From positions 1 through 41,506 of the forward strand of contig JALEPU010000158.1 in the NCBI GenBank assembly GCA_022766905.1: a stretch of DNA of 41,506 nt, given 5' to 3'. Positions 1-7,424 of the stretch are shown piece by piece. The notes beneath the pieces were generated by a model that saw only the letters and a list, made by a program, of their open reading frames with translations, ran no database searches and was not told where the DNA came from. Positions within the stretch are counted from its first letter, which is position 1; every line of letters begins with the position of its first letter. The position numbers were made by a program, and so were the translations under genes. This stretch comes from Lachnospiraceae bacterium. GTDB taxonomy: Bacteria; Bacillota; Clostridia; Lachnospirales; Lachnospiraceae.

Positions 1-1038
1 AGAAATCGCATCCTGTTCATACCACTTGTATATATCTTTTCTCCATTTCATTTCGATACGTGCATCAGTCAATGGATTTCCATCCTCGCCCAACACCTTA
101 ATCTCAACCCGATACTGGTCCGGCTTTGCCTTTTTCTCCATAATGGGACGGATTGTCACTTCTCCGTCTGTCACCGAACTGAGATTGAAATATGGATTAC
201 TCTCCTGGGTGAAAGAAAATATTTCACTGTCAAATGTCTCGTAATTAATTGCAGTAATACTGAATTTATAATAACAGTCTTTTTCATCCTCCTTTACAGG
301 CAGCTTATACTGTCCTGAATCAAGTGCAGATACCGTACTCCAGGAATTTTTGTCCGTTGAAGTCTTCATGGTAACGGTTGCTCCTGAAACAACATTTCCT
401 TCCTGGTCTACCGGAACAAATTTCACCTGATACTCCGACAGTTCCTGTTTATTGTCTTCTTTTTTGTCTTCTTCCTCGTCTTCTCCTTCCAGGAAAAGAG
501 GCCTTTCCAGGGTCACCGTTCCTGTCTTTGTTTCTGTTGACGTTGTACTTTCACTGTTTTCTTCCTGACTTTCTTTTTTTTCTTCAGTGGAAGCAGCCTG
601 AGCCGTTGTACTTTCTTCTTCCGTATTTTTGGAAATCTCTTCTTTTTGGTCCGTTCCTTTTTCTTCCGAATCTTTTGAAACCTCTTCTTTTTGATCCATT
701 CCTTTTTCTTCCGAATCTTTTGAGACCTCTTCTTTTTTGTCCGGTTCTTTTTCCTGGGTATCTTTTGTTTCCTTTTCTTTTTGATCGGACTCCTTCTCTA
801 CGGCCTCTTTCTCGTCGGTTTTTCCTGATTTTTCAGTCTTTTCCGACTTCTCATCCTTCTTTTGGGATTCTGCCTCTTCCTTTTCCTTCTCAGACTGAGC
901 AGAAAATTCTTCTTGTTCTGCCTTTTCCACCACCGACTGACCTTCTTCCGCCCGAACATTTACTCCCGGAAAACAGACCTGGGTCATCAGGAGTGCTGCA
1001 ATCAACAACCAAACGATTACTTTTTTTCTCTTTTTCAT
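1..1038 (-). CDS. Secreted Lys/Glu-rich surface protein, C-terminus cut by window edge
   Basis: The frame is open for 346 codons from an ATG at 1038, preceded by AAGGAG seven bases upstream, and runs off base 1, so the C-terminus is missing. The N-terminus is a signal peptide: MKKRKK, then a hydrophobic stretch (residues ~7-22) and a likely cleavage after NVRA. Residues ~30-185 are a low-complexity Lys/Glu/Ser/Asp/Thr-rich stalk with a 15-residue repeat (DQKEEVSKDSEEKGM type). After about residue 190 it becomes globular and beta-rich, with two segments (QVKFVPVDQEGN..., RVEIKVLGEDGN...) that look like CnaB/Ig-like repeats of cell-wall surface proteins. An anchor such as LPxTG would lie outside the window. 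The function is unknown; adhesin or surface stalk protein is an inference from the architecture. Confidence 0.8.
   Translation of the reverse strand, partial: MKKRKKVIVWLLIAALLMTQVCFPGVNVRAEEGQSVVEKAEQEEFSAQSEKEKEEAESQKKDEKSEKTEKSGKTDEKEAVEKESDQKEKETKDTQEKEPDKKEEVSKDSEEKGMDQKEEVSKDSEEKGTDQKEEISKNTEEESTTAQAASTEEKKESQEENSESTTSTETKTGTVTLERPLFLEGEDEEEDKKEDNKQELSEYQVKFVPVDQEGNVVSGATVTMKTSTDKNSWSTVSALDSGQYKLPVKEDEKDCYYKFSITAINYETFDSEIFSFTQESNPYFNLSSVTDGEVTIRPIMEKKAKPDQYRVEIKVLGEDGNPLTDARIEMKWRKDIYKWYEQDAIS
637..771 (-). repeat. 45-bp in-frame tandem repeat, about 3 copies
   Basis: Copies start at 637, 682 and 727, exactly 45 bp apart, and encode a 15-residue unit (KEEVSKDSEEKG with small variations). 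The first two copies are nearly identical at DNA level and the third is diverged. The repeat lies in the stalk of the surface protein, where copy number may vary between strains. Confidence 0.8.
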
Positions 1039-1183
1039 GAAATACTCCTTCATTTTTATCTGAACTAAAATTATGTAAATCATAGAAAACCGGAAACCGG
1101 GATTTTTTAGCTATGAGAACTTTTTTGTCCTGATGATTTTCTTACTTACATATGTGCTTTTTAGTCTGGTGAAATTATAGCAT

Positions 1184-1216
1184 AAAAAAATACCCCTTCA
1201 CCAACTGTAAAGGGGT
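1184..1216 (-). terminator. Rho-independent terminator downstream of the AraC-family gene
   Basis: ACCCCTT (1192-1198) pairs with AAGGGGT (1210-1216). On the minus strand the stem is followed by a run of seven T (1184-1190). It would end transcripts coming from the AraC-family gene, leaving a 3' UTR of about 220 nt. Confidence 0.8.
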
Positions 1217-1395
1217 CCAAAATCATATATTTTAGTCATTTTGTTTATTTTATATTTATAATTTCTTTTGTTTTTTTAAACAAATCACAATAATCTATAT
1301 TACAATCTGTACTTTTTTGTCTTTTTTCTTTTCTCCCAGGCAATAATTTTTCCGCATCAACGGAAATGATTTTGTCTGCCTTGCAGACCCGAATC

Positions 1396-1430
1396 CCGCG
1401 CCAAGACTCGCGAGCGAGTCTTGAATGCGG
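1396..1430. repeat. Long imperfect palindrome in the 396-bp gap 1039-1434
   Basis: CAAGACTCGC (1402-1411) and GCGAGTCTTG (1414-1423) are perfect 10-bp inverted arms around a two-base centre, and outer CCGC (1396-1399) pairs with GCGG (1427-1430). It is much richer in GC than its surroundings and starts five bases after the stop codon of the AraC-family gene. No T run follows on either strand, so it is not a normal terminator. It could be a REP-like dispersed palindrome. The rest of the 1039-1434 gap holds only the terminator at 1184-1216 and AT-rich sequence. Confidence 0.55.
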
Positions 1431-1434
1431 CTTT

Positions 1435-3162
1435 TTAACTGTACAAAGGTACATAAAAGTGAAGCTTTCGGCCGTAATATCGCACATAAGTCAGCTTGTT
1501 CAGATTGACCCTTACCCGGTTTTCCTTGATCCATCCATAAAATACCAGCCTTGTCAGCATTCGATAGGCATCTGCCAGATTGGTTTCATCACTTTCTTCC
1601 ATGGTTTCAAAAACCGCATATCGACCTCCATCCACTGTAATCTTTCGGATGTTTTCCGGCAAGGGACCAAAATCTTCTACAACCGGCCCCAGAATATAAT
1701 CATAGCCTTTTCCACTTTCTGCATTACACCACAGCGCCATATTATTCTCTTCTCCCGGCACCTGACAGGCATATGAAGTTTCCTGAACAGGCGCAGTATT
1801 ATGCCTCATCCAGTAGCCTGCCAATCCCGGAATATCAATATCATCCTTCTTCTCTTCCTCCGTCTCATAGGAACGAAGGGCTACACCAATCATTTTTGTC
1901 TCTGTTTCCTCTGTAAATGTAACTTTAATCTGTTCTTTGTGTCTGGAATAATACTCCTGCAGATTTACGATTTTCATGTCTACTTTACCGTATTCTTCCG
2001 GTTCCACATGAAATTCATTCCAGAAAAGTCTGCGGAACGTCTCTTCGGAATGAAAATGATATTTGGATGCTATTTTTTGAAATTCTCTTTTATTTTTTGC
2101 CTTTCTGATTTCGCTTGCAGTCAGGTATAACCGACGTCTTAGAATATAATCCGTAGGAGATGTTCCATAATAACTTTTAAAGATTTCCCGGAAATGGGTC
2201 TCTGAATAATGGACTGCCATTGCAATATCCTGTATGGTCAGTTCTTCCGTAATGTGCCGGTCAATGTAATCAATCCATTTGTCAATACCATGGGTTTCCC
2301 GTTCTTCCACAGTAGACTGTTTCAGCATTCCTCGTATCAAAGGCAAAAATAGATAGGTATAGTTTTTATCAAATCCTTCATAGGTAAATGCCATGCGGTC
2401 CGGCTCTTTTTGATTCAGGATTTCCCATTCTTTCATTGCATAACGAACCATCCTTCTTTGAGTTTCCAGAACATCCTCTATGTCTTCTCCCCGTTCCACA
2501 GAAAAAACCGCATATTCTCCACCCTGAATCTCCATTTTCATCATCTCGTCCGGCATTTCCTGTCCTTCATATAAAGCGGGGCCCATAAGATAATATAGTT
2601 CACCTTCTGCATTATGCCACCAGATTCCAACCTGAAATTTCTGGCTGTACAAATCAATATGAGAATCCGGTTCTTTAAAAGGATAGGCACACTCACTGAG
2701 CAAATTTGTCATTTTTCCATGTTTTACTTTTACCGGATAACCTGCCATCATAAATCCCTGCATTCTGATATATTGAAGCTTCAGCTTATGTCCATGGATT
2801 GTCTTTCTTACCGGCATATCCGGCACGCTGATATCCGCATGTTGAAATTCTCTCGGCGTCATTCCCATCTCTTTTTTAAATGCCTTGGAAAAGGAGCGAA
2901 CTTCTGCATACCCGTAATCCAGTGCAATCGCCTTCAAAGCCCGTTTATTTTCATTTAATTCATGTGCAGCCTGCCGAAGACGAAGCTTTTGTATAAATTT
3001 TCCATAAGGAATTTCAAAATATTCACTAAACTTCTTGGCAAAATAAGCCTCGTTGTAACGAAAATGCTTCGCCACCTGAGAAATAGGCAACTCTGTCTCC
3101 AGATGGCCCATGATATACTCTAAAACCTTCTCCATATCAACAATCTGCTTCCACTCTGACAT
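1435..3162 (-). CDS. AraC-family regulator with duplicated HTH + GyrI-like effector units
   Basis: A 575-residue regulator starting at the ATG at 3162, which has GGAGAAGG just upstream; a GTG at 3174 sits inside that ribosome binding site and is unlikely. Residues ~8-105 are an AraC HTH pair (LPISQVAKHFRYNEAYFAKK; ALKAIALDYGYAEVRSFSKA; MGMTPREFQ). Residues ~110-270 are a GyrI/effector-binding-like domain. Residues ~280-385 are a second AraC HTH (LTIQDIAMAVHYSETHFREI) and ~395-575 a second GyrI-like domain. The usual Rob/BltR-like arrangement has one HTH and one effector domain at about 290 residues, so this is a head-to-tail fusion of two units. It probably senses a small amphipathic molecule. 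It has its own promoter and terminator; the target is unknown. Confidence 0.88.
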   Translation of the reverse strand: MSEWKQIVDMEKVLEYIMGHLETELPISQVAKHFRYNEAYFAKKFSEYFEIPYGKFIQKLRLRQAAHELNENKRALKAIALDYGYAEVRSFSKAFKKEMGMTPREFQHADISVPDMPVRKTIHGHKLKLQYIRMQGFMMAGYPVKVKHGKMTNLLSECAYPFKEPDSHIDLYSQKFQVGIWWHNAEGELYYLMGPALYEGQEMPDEMMKMEIQGGEYAVFSVERGEDIEDVLETQRRMVRYAMKEWEILNQKEPDRMAFTYEGFDKNYTYLFLPLIRGMLKQSTVEERETHGIDKWIDYIDRHITEELTIQDIAMAVHYSETHFREIFKSYYGTSPTDYILRRRLYLTASEIRKAKNKREFQKIASKYHFHSEETFRRLFWNEFHVEPEEYGKVDMKIVNLQEYYSRHKEQIKVTFTEETETKMIGVALRSYETEEEKKDDIDIPGLAGYWMRHNTAPVQETSYACQVPGEENNMALWCNAESGKGYDYILGPVVEDFGPLPENIRKITVDGGRYAVFETMEESDETNLADAYRMLTRLVFYGWIKENRVRVNLNKLTYVRYYGRKLHFYVPLYS

Positions 3163-3183
3163 ATCCTTCTCCACATTTATTAT

Positions 3184-3315
3184 CTACTTTTCCAGTCCAT
3201 TTTCTTCCATCAGCTTCTTACAATATTCCTGATCTTCCGATGCTCTTTCTAATTCCTCATACCTTTTTTCTTTCAGTAAAAGGCGAATTGTTTTTGATTC
3301 ATATCGGTACCTCCA
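3184..3315 (-). other. Short open frame in the AraC-gene leader, possible gene remnant
   Basis: On the minus strand the frame ending at the TAG at 3184-3186 is open for 44 codons and encodes a charged, helix-like stretch (YESKTIRLLLKEKRYEELE...) that does not look random. It has no in-frame ATG, GTG or TTG. The ATGs near its 5' end (about 3316 and 3301) are in other frames and stop within 10 codons. It could be a small gene broken by one indel just after its start, or chance. It lies in the leader between the promoter and the regulator. Confidence 0.25.
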
Positions 3316-3343
3316 TTATAATGTAAAAGATTGGATTTTTCAA
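3315..3343 (-). promoter_or_regulatory. Sigma70-type promoter of the AraC-family gene
   Basis: Reading the minus strand: -35 TTGAAA (3338-3343), 17-bp spacer, -10 TATAAT (3315-3320). The predicted start is near 3308, about 145 nt upstream of the ATG at 3162. The 3331-3407 stretch between this promoter and the next terminator shows nothing else. Confidence 0.75.
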
Positions 3344-3407
3344 CGAAAAAGGACGCCGAACAGGAAGAATATTAAGTCAATATTTCCAAAGAAGATGCCT
3401 CAATCCA

Positions 3408-3442
3408 TAAAAATCCCGATGAATCTTTTTCCATTCATCGGG
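3408..3442 (-). terminator. Rho-independent terminator of the c-di-GMP gene
   Basis: CCCGATGAAT (3415-3424) pairs with ATTCATCGGG (3433-3442), 10 bp with an eight-base loop. On the minus strand it is followed by ATTTTTATGG. It sits 20 bp after the stop of the REC-GGDEF-EAL gene. Confidence 0.85.
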
Positions 3443-3462
3443 ACTCTCAATTGATAGGGCTA

Positions 3463-6021
3463 TTATTTTCCCTGCCACAAGCAGCAGCTGCCCTTGTGCT
3501 CTCGTTTTGCCTGATACAACGCCTGATCTGCATGTTGAATCAACTTCGCAAAATGTTTCCAATCTTCCGTACACAGAGCTACTCCACCGGAACAGGATGC
3601 ATAGAATGTTTCACAAATATCCATTCCTCTTTTGATTGCCGCTGACTCGTCATTCAGGTGCTTTAAAATCACCAGAAATTCATCTCCCCCATAACGGCAC
3701 AAAATATCTCTTGCTCTGGTTTTCCGCCGAAGCAAATCTGCAAAAGACTGAATCATTCGATCTCCCTCATCATGACCTCTGATATCATTGACTGATTTCA
3801 AATCATCCAGATCAAACAGACAGACTGCCAGTGGAAGATCTTCTTTTCTCAAAGCATCAATGGCAATCTGAAGCCCTCTCCGATTTAACAGACCGGTCAG
3901 ATAATCACGACCTGCCTGATCCTGTAAAATAATTTCCCGCTCATGAAATGCTGCGATCCCAATGAGCCGTTCCACTCGCCTTCGCAAATCTACCTGAGGA
4001 TGACATTTACAAAGGAAATCATCTGTTTCCAATGCAAGAGGCAATTGTTCTATCATCTCTCCTCCCGGTACTGTTGCAAGAACCGGTATTTTCCAAAATG
4101 ATGCATTCTGTCGTAATGCTTTCAAGATGGAACCAGCCCCATCTTCCGGGAGGGTCATACTTATAATGATAGCCGAAATAGAGTCACTTCCATATTCTGC
4201 AAGATGATCAAGAGCCGTATCGGCATCATAAGCTTCCAGCACATGAAAATATCCCTGGAACGTATTGCATGCTTTCTCTCTATAACATTCATCTTCATCC
4301 ACAATCAGCAGATTTCGGATGGTCATTTTTTCTCTCGGTGCAGTTTTCGTTGCTGCAAAAGAATAACGGGACTGCTCTTTCAGCAGATTCTCATATTCCT
4401 GATCCGGCATCGGTTTTGCAAAATAGTATCCCTGGACATAATCACAGCCCAGTTCCCGAAGCCGCTCAAGCTGTTCTCTTGTCTCTACTCCTTCCGCCAC
4501 CACAGACAGATCCATCCAATGGGCCATACTGATGATATAGCTTAAAATGCTCTGATCAATCGGTTTCGCTATTTCATTTTGAACAAAGGCCATGTCCAGC
4601 TTTAAAATATCTACTTTCATCTGCGTCAGCATATTCAAAGAAGAATAGCCGCTTCCAAAATCATCCATCTCGATGACGAAACCATGGCTGCGGAGCTGAT
4701 GAACCGTATCTATAATCTGGATCGGATTCTCTGCATAAGCACTTTCTGTGATTTCCAGATGTAGACAAGATGGAGGAAGCTGATATTTTTGAGCCAGTTC
4801 CACCAGCTTCTCTACCAGATCAATCTGATAAACATCTGCCCTTGATACATTGACCGATACAGGAACAATCGGAAATCCTTTTTCTTTCCATTCTTTCAGT
4901 TTCACACATACCTGCTCCCAGATATATTGATCTAATTGAGGAATAAATCCATTTTTTTCGAACAAAGGGATAAATTCTCCGGGAGACATAAATCCCCATT
5001 CCGGATGAATCCATCGAACCAGAGCTTCCGCACCGGACATACAATCTTCATTTAAACTATATTTGGGCTGAAAATAAACCATAAACTGTCCTTCTTCCAA
5101 AGCCCTTTCCATGCTGTCTGTAATTGCTTTTTCCCTCAGCAGTTTTCCACGTAAAGTATCATCATAGACTGCAAAATGCTTATTGTACTGTCCTTTGATA
5201 CTGTCTGCCGCAAGGAGAGCCCGGTCACACATTTGCTCCACCGATATGGTCCGATCTGTAATTTCAAAGATTCCCCATTTTATAATTGCATTTTTAATGG
5301 ATGGATTATAGTCATTTAAAAATACTTTTCGATTCTCCTTCTCCTTATAACGTTCCCGCAGACAAAGAAACCGGTCTGCGCCAAAACGACCGCAAATAGA
5401 ATCCAAGCCGCACTTTTCCTGAAGCATCCCGGCGATTCTTTGCAACAAAATATCTCCTGCCGGAATGCCGTAATTATCATTATATAATTTGAAATTTTCA
5501 ATATTGGAACAGACAATGGTAAACTCTGTCTCCGGCTCTTTTTCCAGCCGTTCCCGTACTTTCTGATAGAAAAATTCCTTTGTATAAAGTCCTGTCAACC
5601 GGTCATACTGAAGCAGGTTCACAATGGCTGCCGTTTCTCTCAGTTTAATAATGTTTGCAACCCGATGCAAAATTACTTTAGGCCGATAAGGCTTTGGTAC
5701 AAAATCAGTTGCGCCATGAGCTAAAGCGGTTACTTCATCCGCTTCACTGTCACTTTGTGTCATTACAATAACCGGTATCAATGCCAGATCCGTCTCCTCT
5801 TTGATTCGATCTAAAAATGTATATCCGTCCATGACAGGCATCATCACATCCAGAAGGATCAAAGCAATCTCCTCTTTTTGTTGTTTCAGAATATCCAGTG
5901 CCTCCTGGCCGTTTTCTGCTTCCAGCACTTGATATTCATTCGATAAGATCTCATACAACATTGCCCGGTTCAGATCATTATCCTCTACAATTAAAATTCG
6001 TTTCTTCAATACTACTTTCAC
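3463..6021 (-). CDS. c-di-GMP signalling protein, REC-GGDEF*-EAL-REC*-GGDEF
   Basis: An 852-residue soluble protein starting at a GTG (6021) behind AGAGGAAAAG. REC1 (~7-125) has the acidic pair in VEDND, the phosphoacceptor in LILLDVMMP and the Lys in VPKPY, so it looks functional. GGDEF1 (~135-290) has GADRF in place of GGDEF and is probably inactive as a cyclase. The EAL domain (~300-545) keeps EALVRW, EITES, DDFGSGYSS and AEGVET, so phosphodiesterase activity is likely. REC2 (~570-690) has a Ser where the phospho-Asp should be (AIIISMTLP) and looks dead. The C-terminal GGDEF (~700-850) has an intact YGGDEF with an inhibitory-site-like RARD five residues before it, so cyclase activity with product control is likely. 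It may therefore both make and break c-di-GMP. No membrane segment is present. Confidence 0.93.
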   Translation of the reverse strand: MKVVLKKRILIVEDNDLNRAMLYEILSNEYQVLEAENGQEALDILKQQKEEIALILLDVMMPVMDGYTFLDRIKEETDLALIPVIVMTQSDSEADEVTALAHGATDFVPKPYRPKVILHRVANIIKLRETAAIVNLLQYDRLTGLYTKEFFYQKVRERLEKEPETEFTIVCSNIENFKLYNDNYGIPAGDILLQRIAGMLQEKCGLDSICGRFGADRFLCLRERYKEKENRKVFLNDYNPSIKNAIIKWGIFEITDRTISVEQMCDRALLAADSIKGQYNKHFAVYDDTLRGKLLREKAITDSMERALEEGQFMVYFQPKYSLNEDCMSGAEALVRWIHPEWGFMSPGEFIPLFEKNGFIPQLDQYIWEQVCVKLKEWKEKGFPIVPVSVNVSRADVYQIDLVEKLVELAQKYQLPPSCLHLEITESAYAENPIQIIDTVHQLRSHGFVIEMDDFGSGYSSLNMLTQMKVDILKLDMAFVQNEIAKPIDQSILSYIISMAHWMDLSVVAEGVETREQLERLRELGCDYVQGYYFAKPMPDQEYENLLKEQSRYSFAATKTAPREKMTIRNLLIVDEDECYREKACNTFQGYFHVLEAYDADTALDHLAEYGSDSISAIIISMTLPEDGAGSILKALRQNASFWKIPVLATVPGGEMIEQLPLALETDDFLCKCHPQVDLRRRVERLIGIAAFHEREIILQDQAGRDYLTGLLNRRGLQIAIDALRKEDLPLAVCLFDLDDLKSVNDIRGHDEGDRMIQSFADLLRRKTRARDILCRYGGDEFLVILKHLNDESAAIKRGMDICETFYASCSGGVALCTEDWKHFAKLIQHADQALYQAKREHKGSCCLWQGK

Positions 6022-6089
6022 CTTTTCCTCTTTTGAGTCTCAATCATATTATTCCGTTAAAATCTGCTCACTGCCTTATTTTTTGGCAT

Positions 6090-6227
6090 TTACTCTTCTT
6101 TCTCCCTTTCTGCAGAAAAATTATCTGTCTGCTGCCCCAAATATGGTTTTGATAGAATGTCACGAAGTTCAGACATAAAGATCGGTTTGGAACAAAATCG
6201 TGTCACTCCGGCTTCTTCACAATTATA
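6090..6227 (-). pseudogene. Remnant of a response-regulator receiver C-terminus
   Basis: A 45-codon open stretch ends at a TAA (6090-6092) and reads EEAGVTRFCSKPIFMSELRD and beyond, the last helix and strand of a receiver domain including its conserved Lys-Pro. An in-frame TAG (6228-6230) closes it upstream and there is no start. In related hybrid kinases, as I remember them, this type of segment belongs to a receiver lying before the last receiver; here it lies after it. It is therefore a displaced or second-gene remnant of the neighbouring decayed kinase. Confidence 0.6.
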
Positions 6228-6236
6228 CTATAACTT

Positions 6237-7330
6237 TTATTTGGTATCCTTGTTTAAAATATTTGCCAGGGCTGACATCAGTTTCTCCACAACGATTGGC
6301 TTTGCAATATGCCAGTTCATTCCCGCCTTATATGCATTTTTCTTGTCTTCATCAAAAGCATTGGCTGTCATAGCAACAATGGTAATTCCTGCTTTTTTCT
6401 TATCTGAAAATTTCCGAATGGTCTGAGTCGCTTTGTATCCGTCCAGATTTGGCATTTGGATATCCATCAGAATTAAGTCATAATAGTCAGGATCTGCTTT
6501 TTCCAGCATATCCACACAAATAATACCATCTGCAGCATGTTCCACAGTAAATCCGGCTTCCGAAAGAATGGTAATCGCGATTTCTGCATTCAATTCATTA
6601 TCTTCTGCAAGGAGAATTCGTTTTCCATGAAAACAGGCTGCATCATATTCCTGGGTTTTTTCTTTGAATTGTTTGATGTCTCTGTTTTGTGCTATCCTGT
6701 GTGGCAGAGTAACTGTAATTTTCGTTCCTTTTCCGATCTGGCTTTCTACCTGAATCGTTCCCTGCATCAAATCAACCAGTTTCTTTACAATGGGCATTTC
6801 AGCACGATTCATCCAAAGTCGTTTTTCCACTTTCAATTCTGGCCATCTCCAGCACATTATTGATAAGTGAAAGAAGAAAATCATTGGATGTCTGGATTTT
6901 CTTTATGTATTCTCTTGCAAGTTCTTCGTCATCCAGATGTTTTTCCAAAAGTTCTGTAAATCCAATAATCGCATTCATTGGTGTGCGAATGTCATGTGAC
7001 ATATTGAACAGAAAAGCCGATTTCGCCGCACTGGATGCATTTGCAATTTCCAGCTGTGCTTTGGTATCTGCTTTATCATGGGCTTCTGTCACATCCCGTC
7101 CCAGAATATTGATGATTGGTTCCCCATTTTCATCATATCCGGCAAATACATTAATCTCATGCCATTCCAGTTTTCCGGTATAATGCATCGGAAATTCTTC
7201 TGTTCCCAGATGACCTGTCTTATCTTTCTGATCCCGATAATTTTCCAGAGACATCTTATCTTCTTTCAAGATAAATCTTATTTTACCATATCAATATTTA
7301 AACGCCATTGCAATAACCCGTCCTCATTTG
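6237..7330 (-). pseudogene. Decayed hybrid sensor histidine kinase (PAS-HisKA-[deleted ATPase]-REC)
   Basis: Pieces of one kinase lie in order but in different frames. From ~7330 there is a PAS-like scrap ([15 protein letters not shown]) that ends in a stop. Next, 7269-6799 carries the end of a PAS domain and a HisKA domain with the phospho-His in [15 protein letters not shown]. Finally 6884-6237 carries only the last part of the HATPase domain (VKKLVDLMQGTIQVES, GTKITVTLP) and a complete receiver (LLAEDNELN, LILMDIQMPNLDG, KPI). The N box and most of the ATP lid, roughly 80-100 residues, are missing between the second and third pieces, which also change frame. The kinase cannot work. The intact receiver could only be expressed from a cryptic start. 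Confidence 0.8.
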
Positions 7331-7424
7331 TCACATTAAATAATATGTAATTTTTTGTGACACTTTTATTGCATAAATTTTCATTTCATGATACCATAAA
7401 ACCACAAAAAAAGGAGAAATCACA

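Noticed and set aside
378-1040. Long plus-strand frames rich in Leu, Phe and Pro
   Set aside because: They are antisense shadows of the Lys/Glu-rich surface gene, which has a signal peptide and a good ribosome binding site.
1245-1534. Two minus-strand frames of ~80 codons across the palindrome and the AraC gene end
   Set aside because: They have no ribosome binding site and overlap a real gene; the coding-like look comes from the palindrome and composition.
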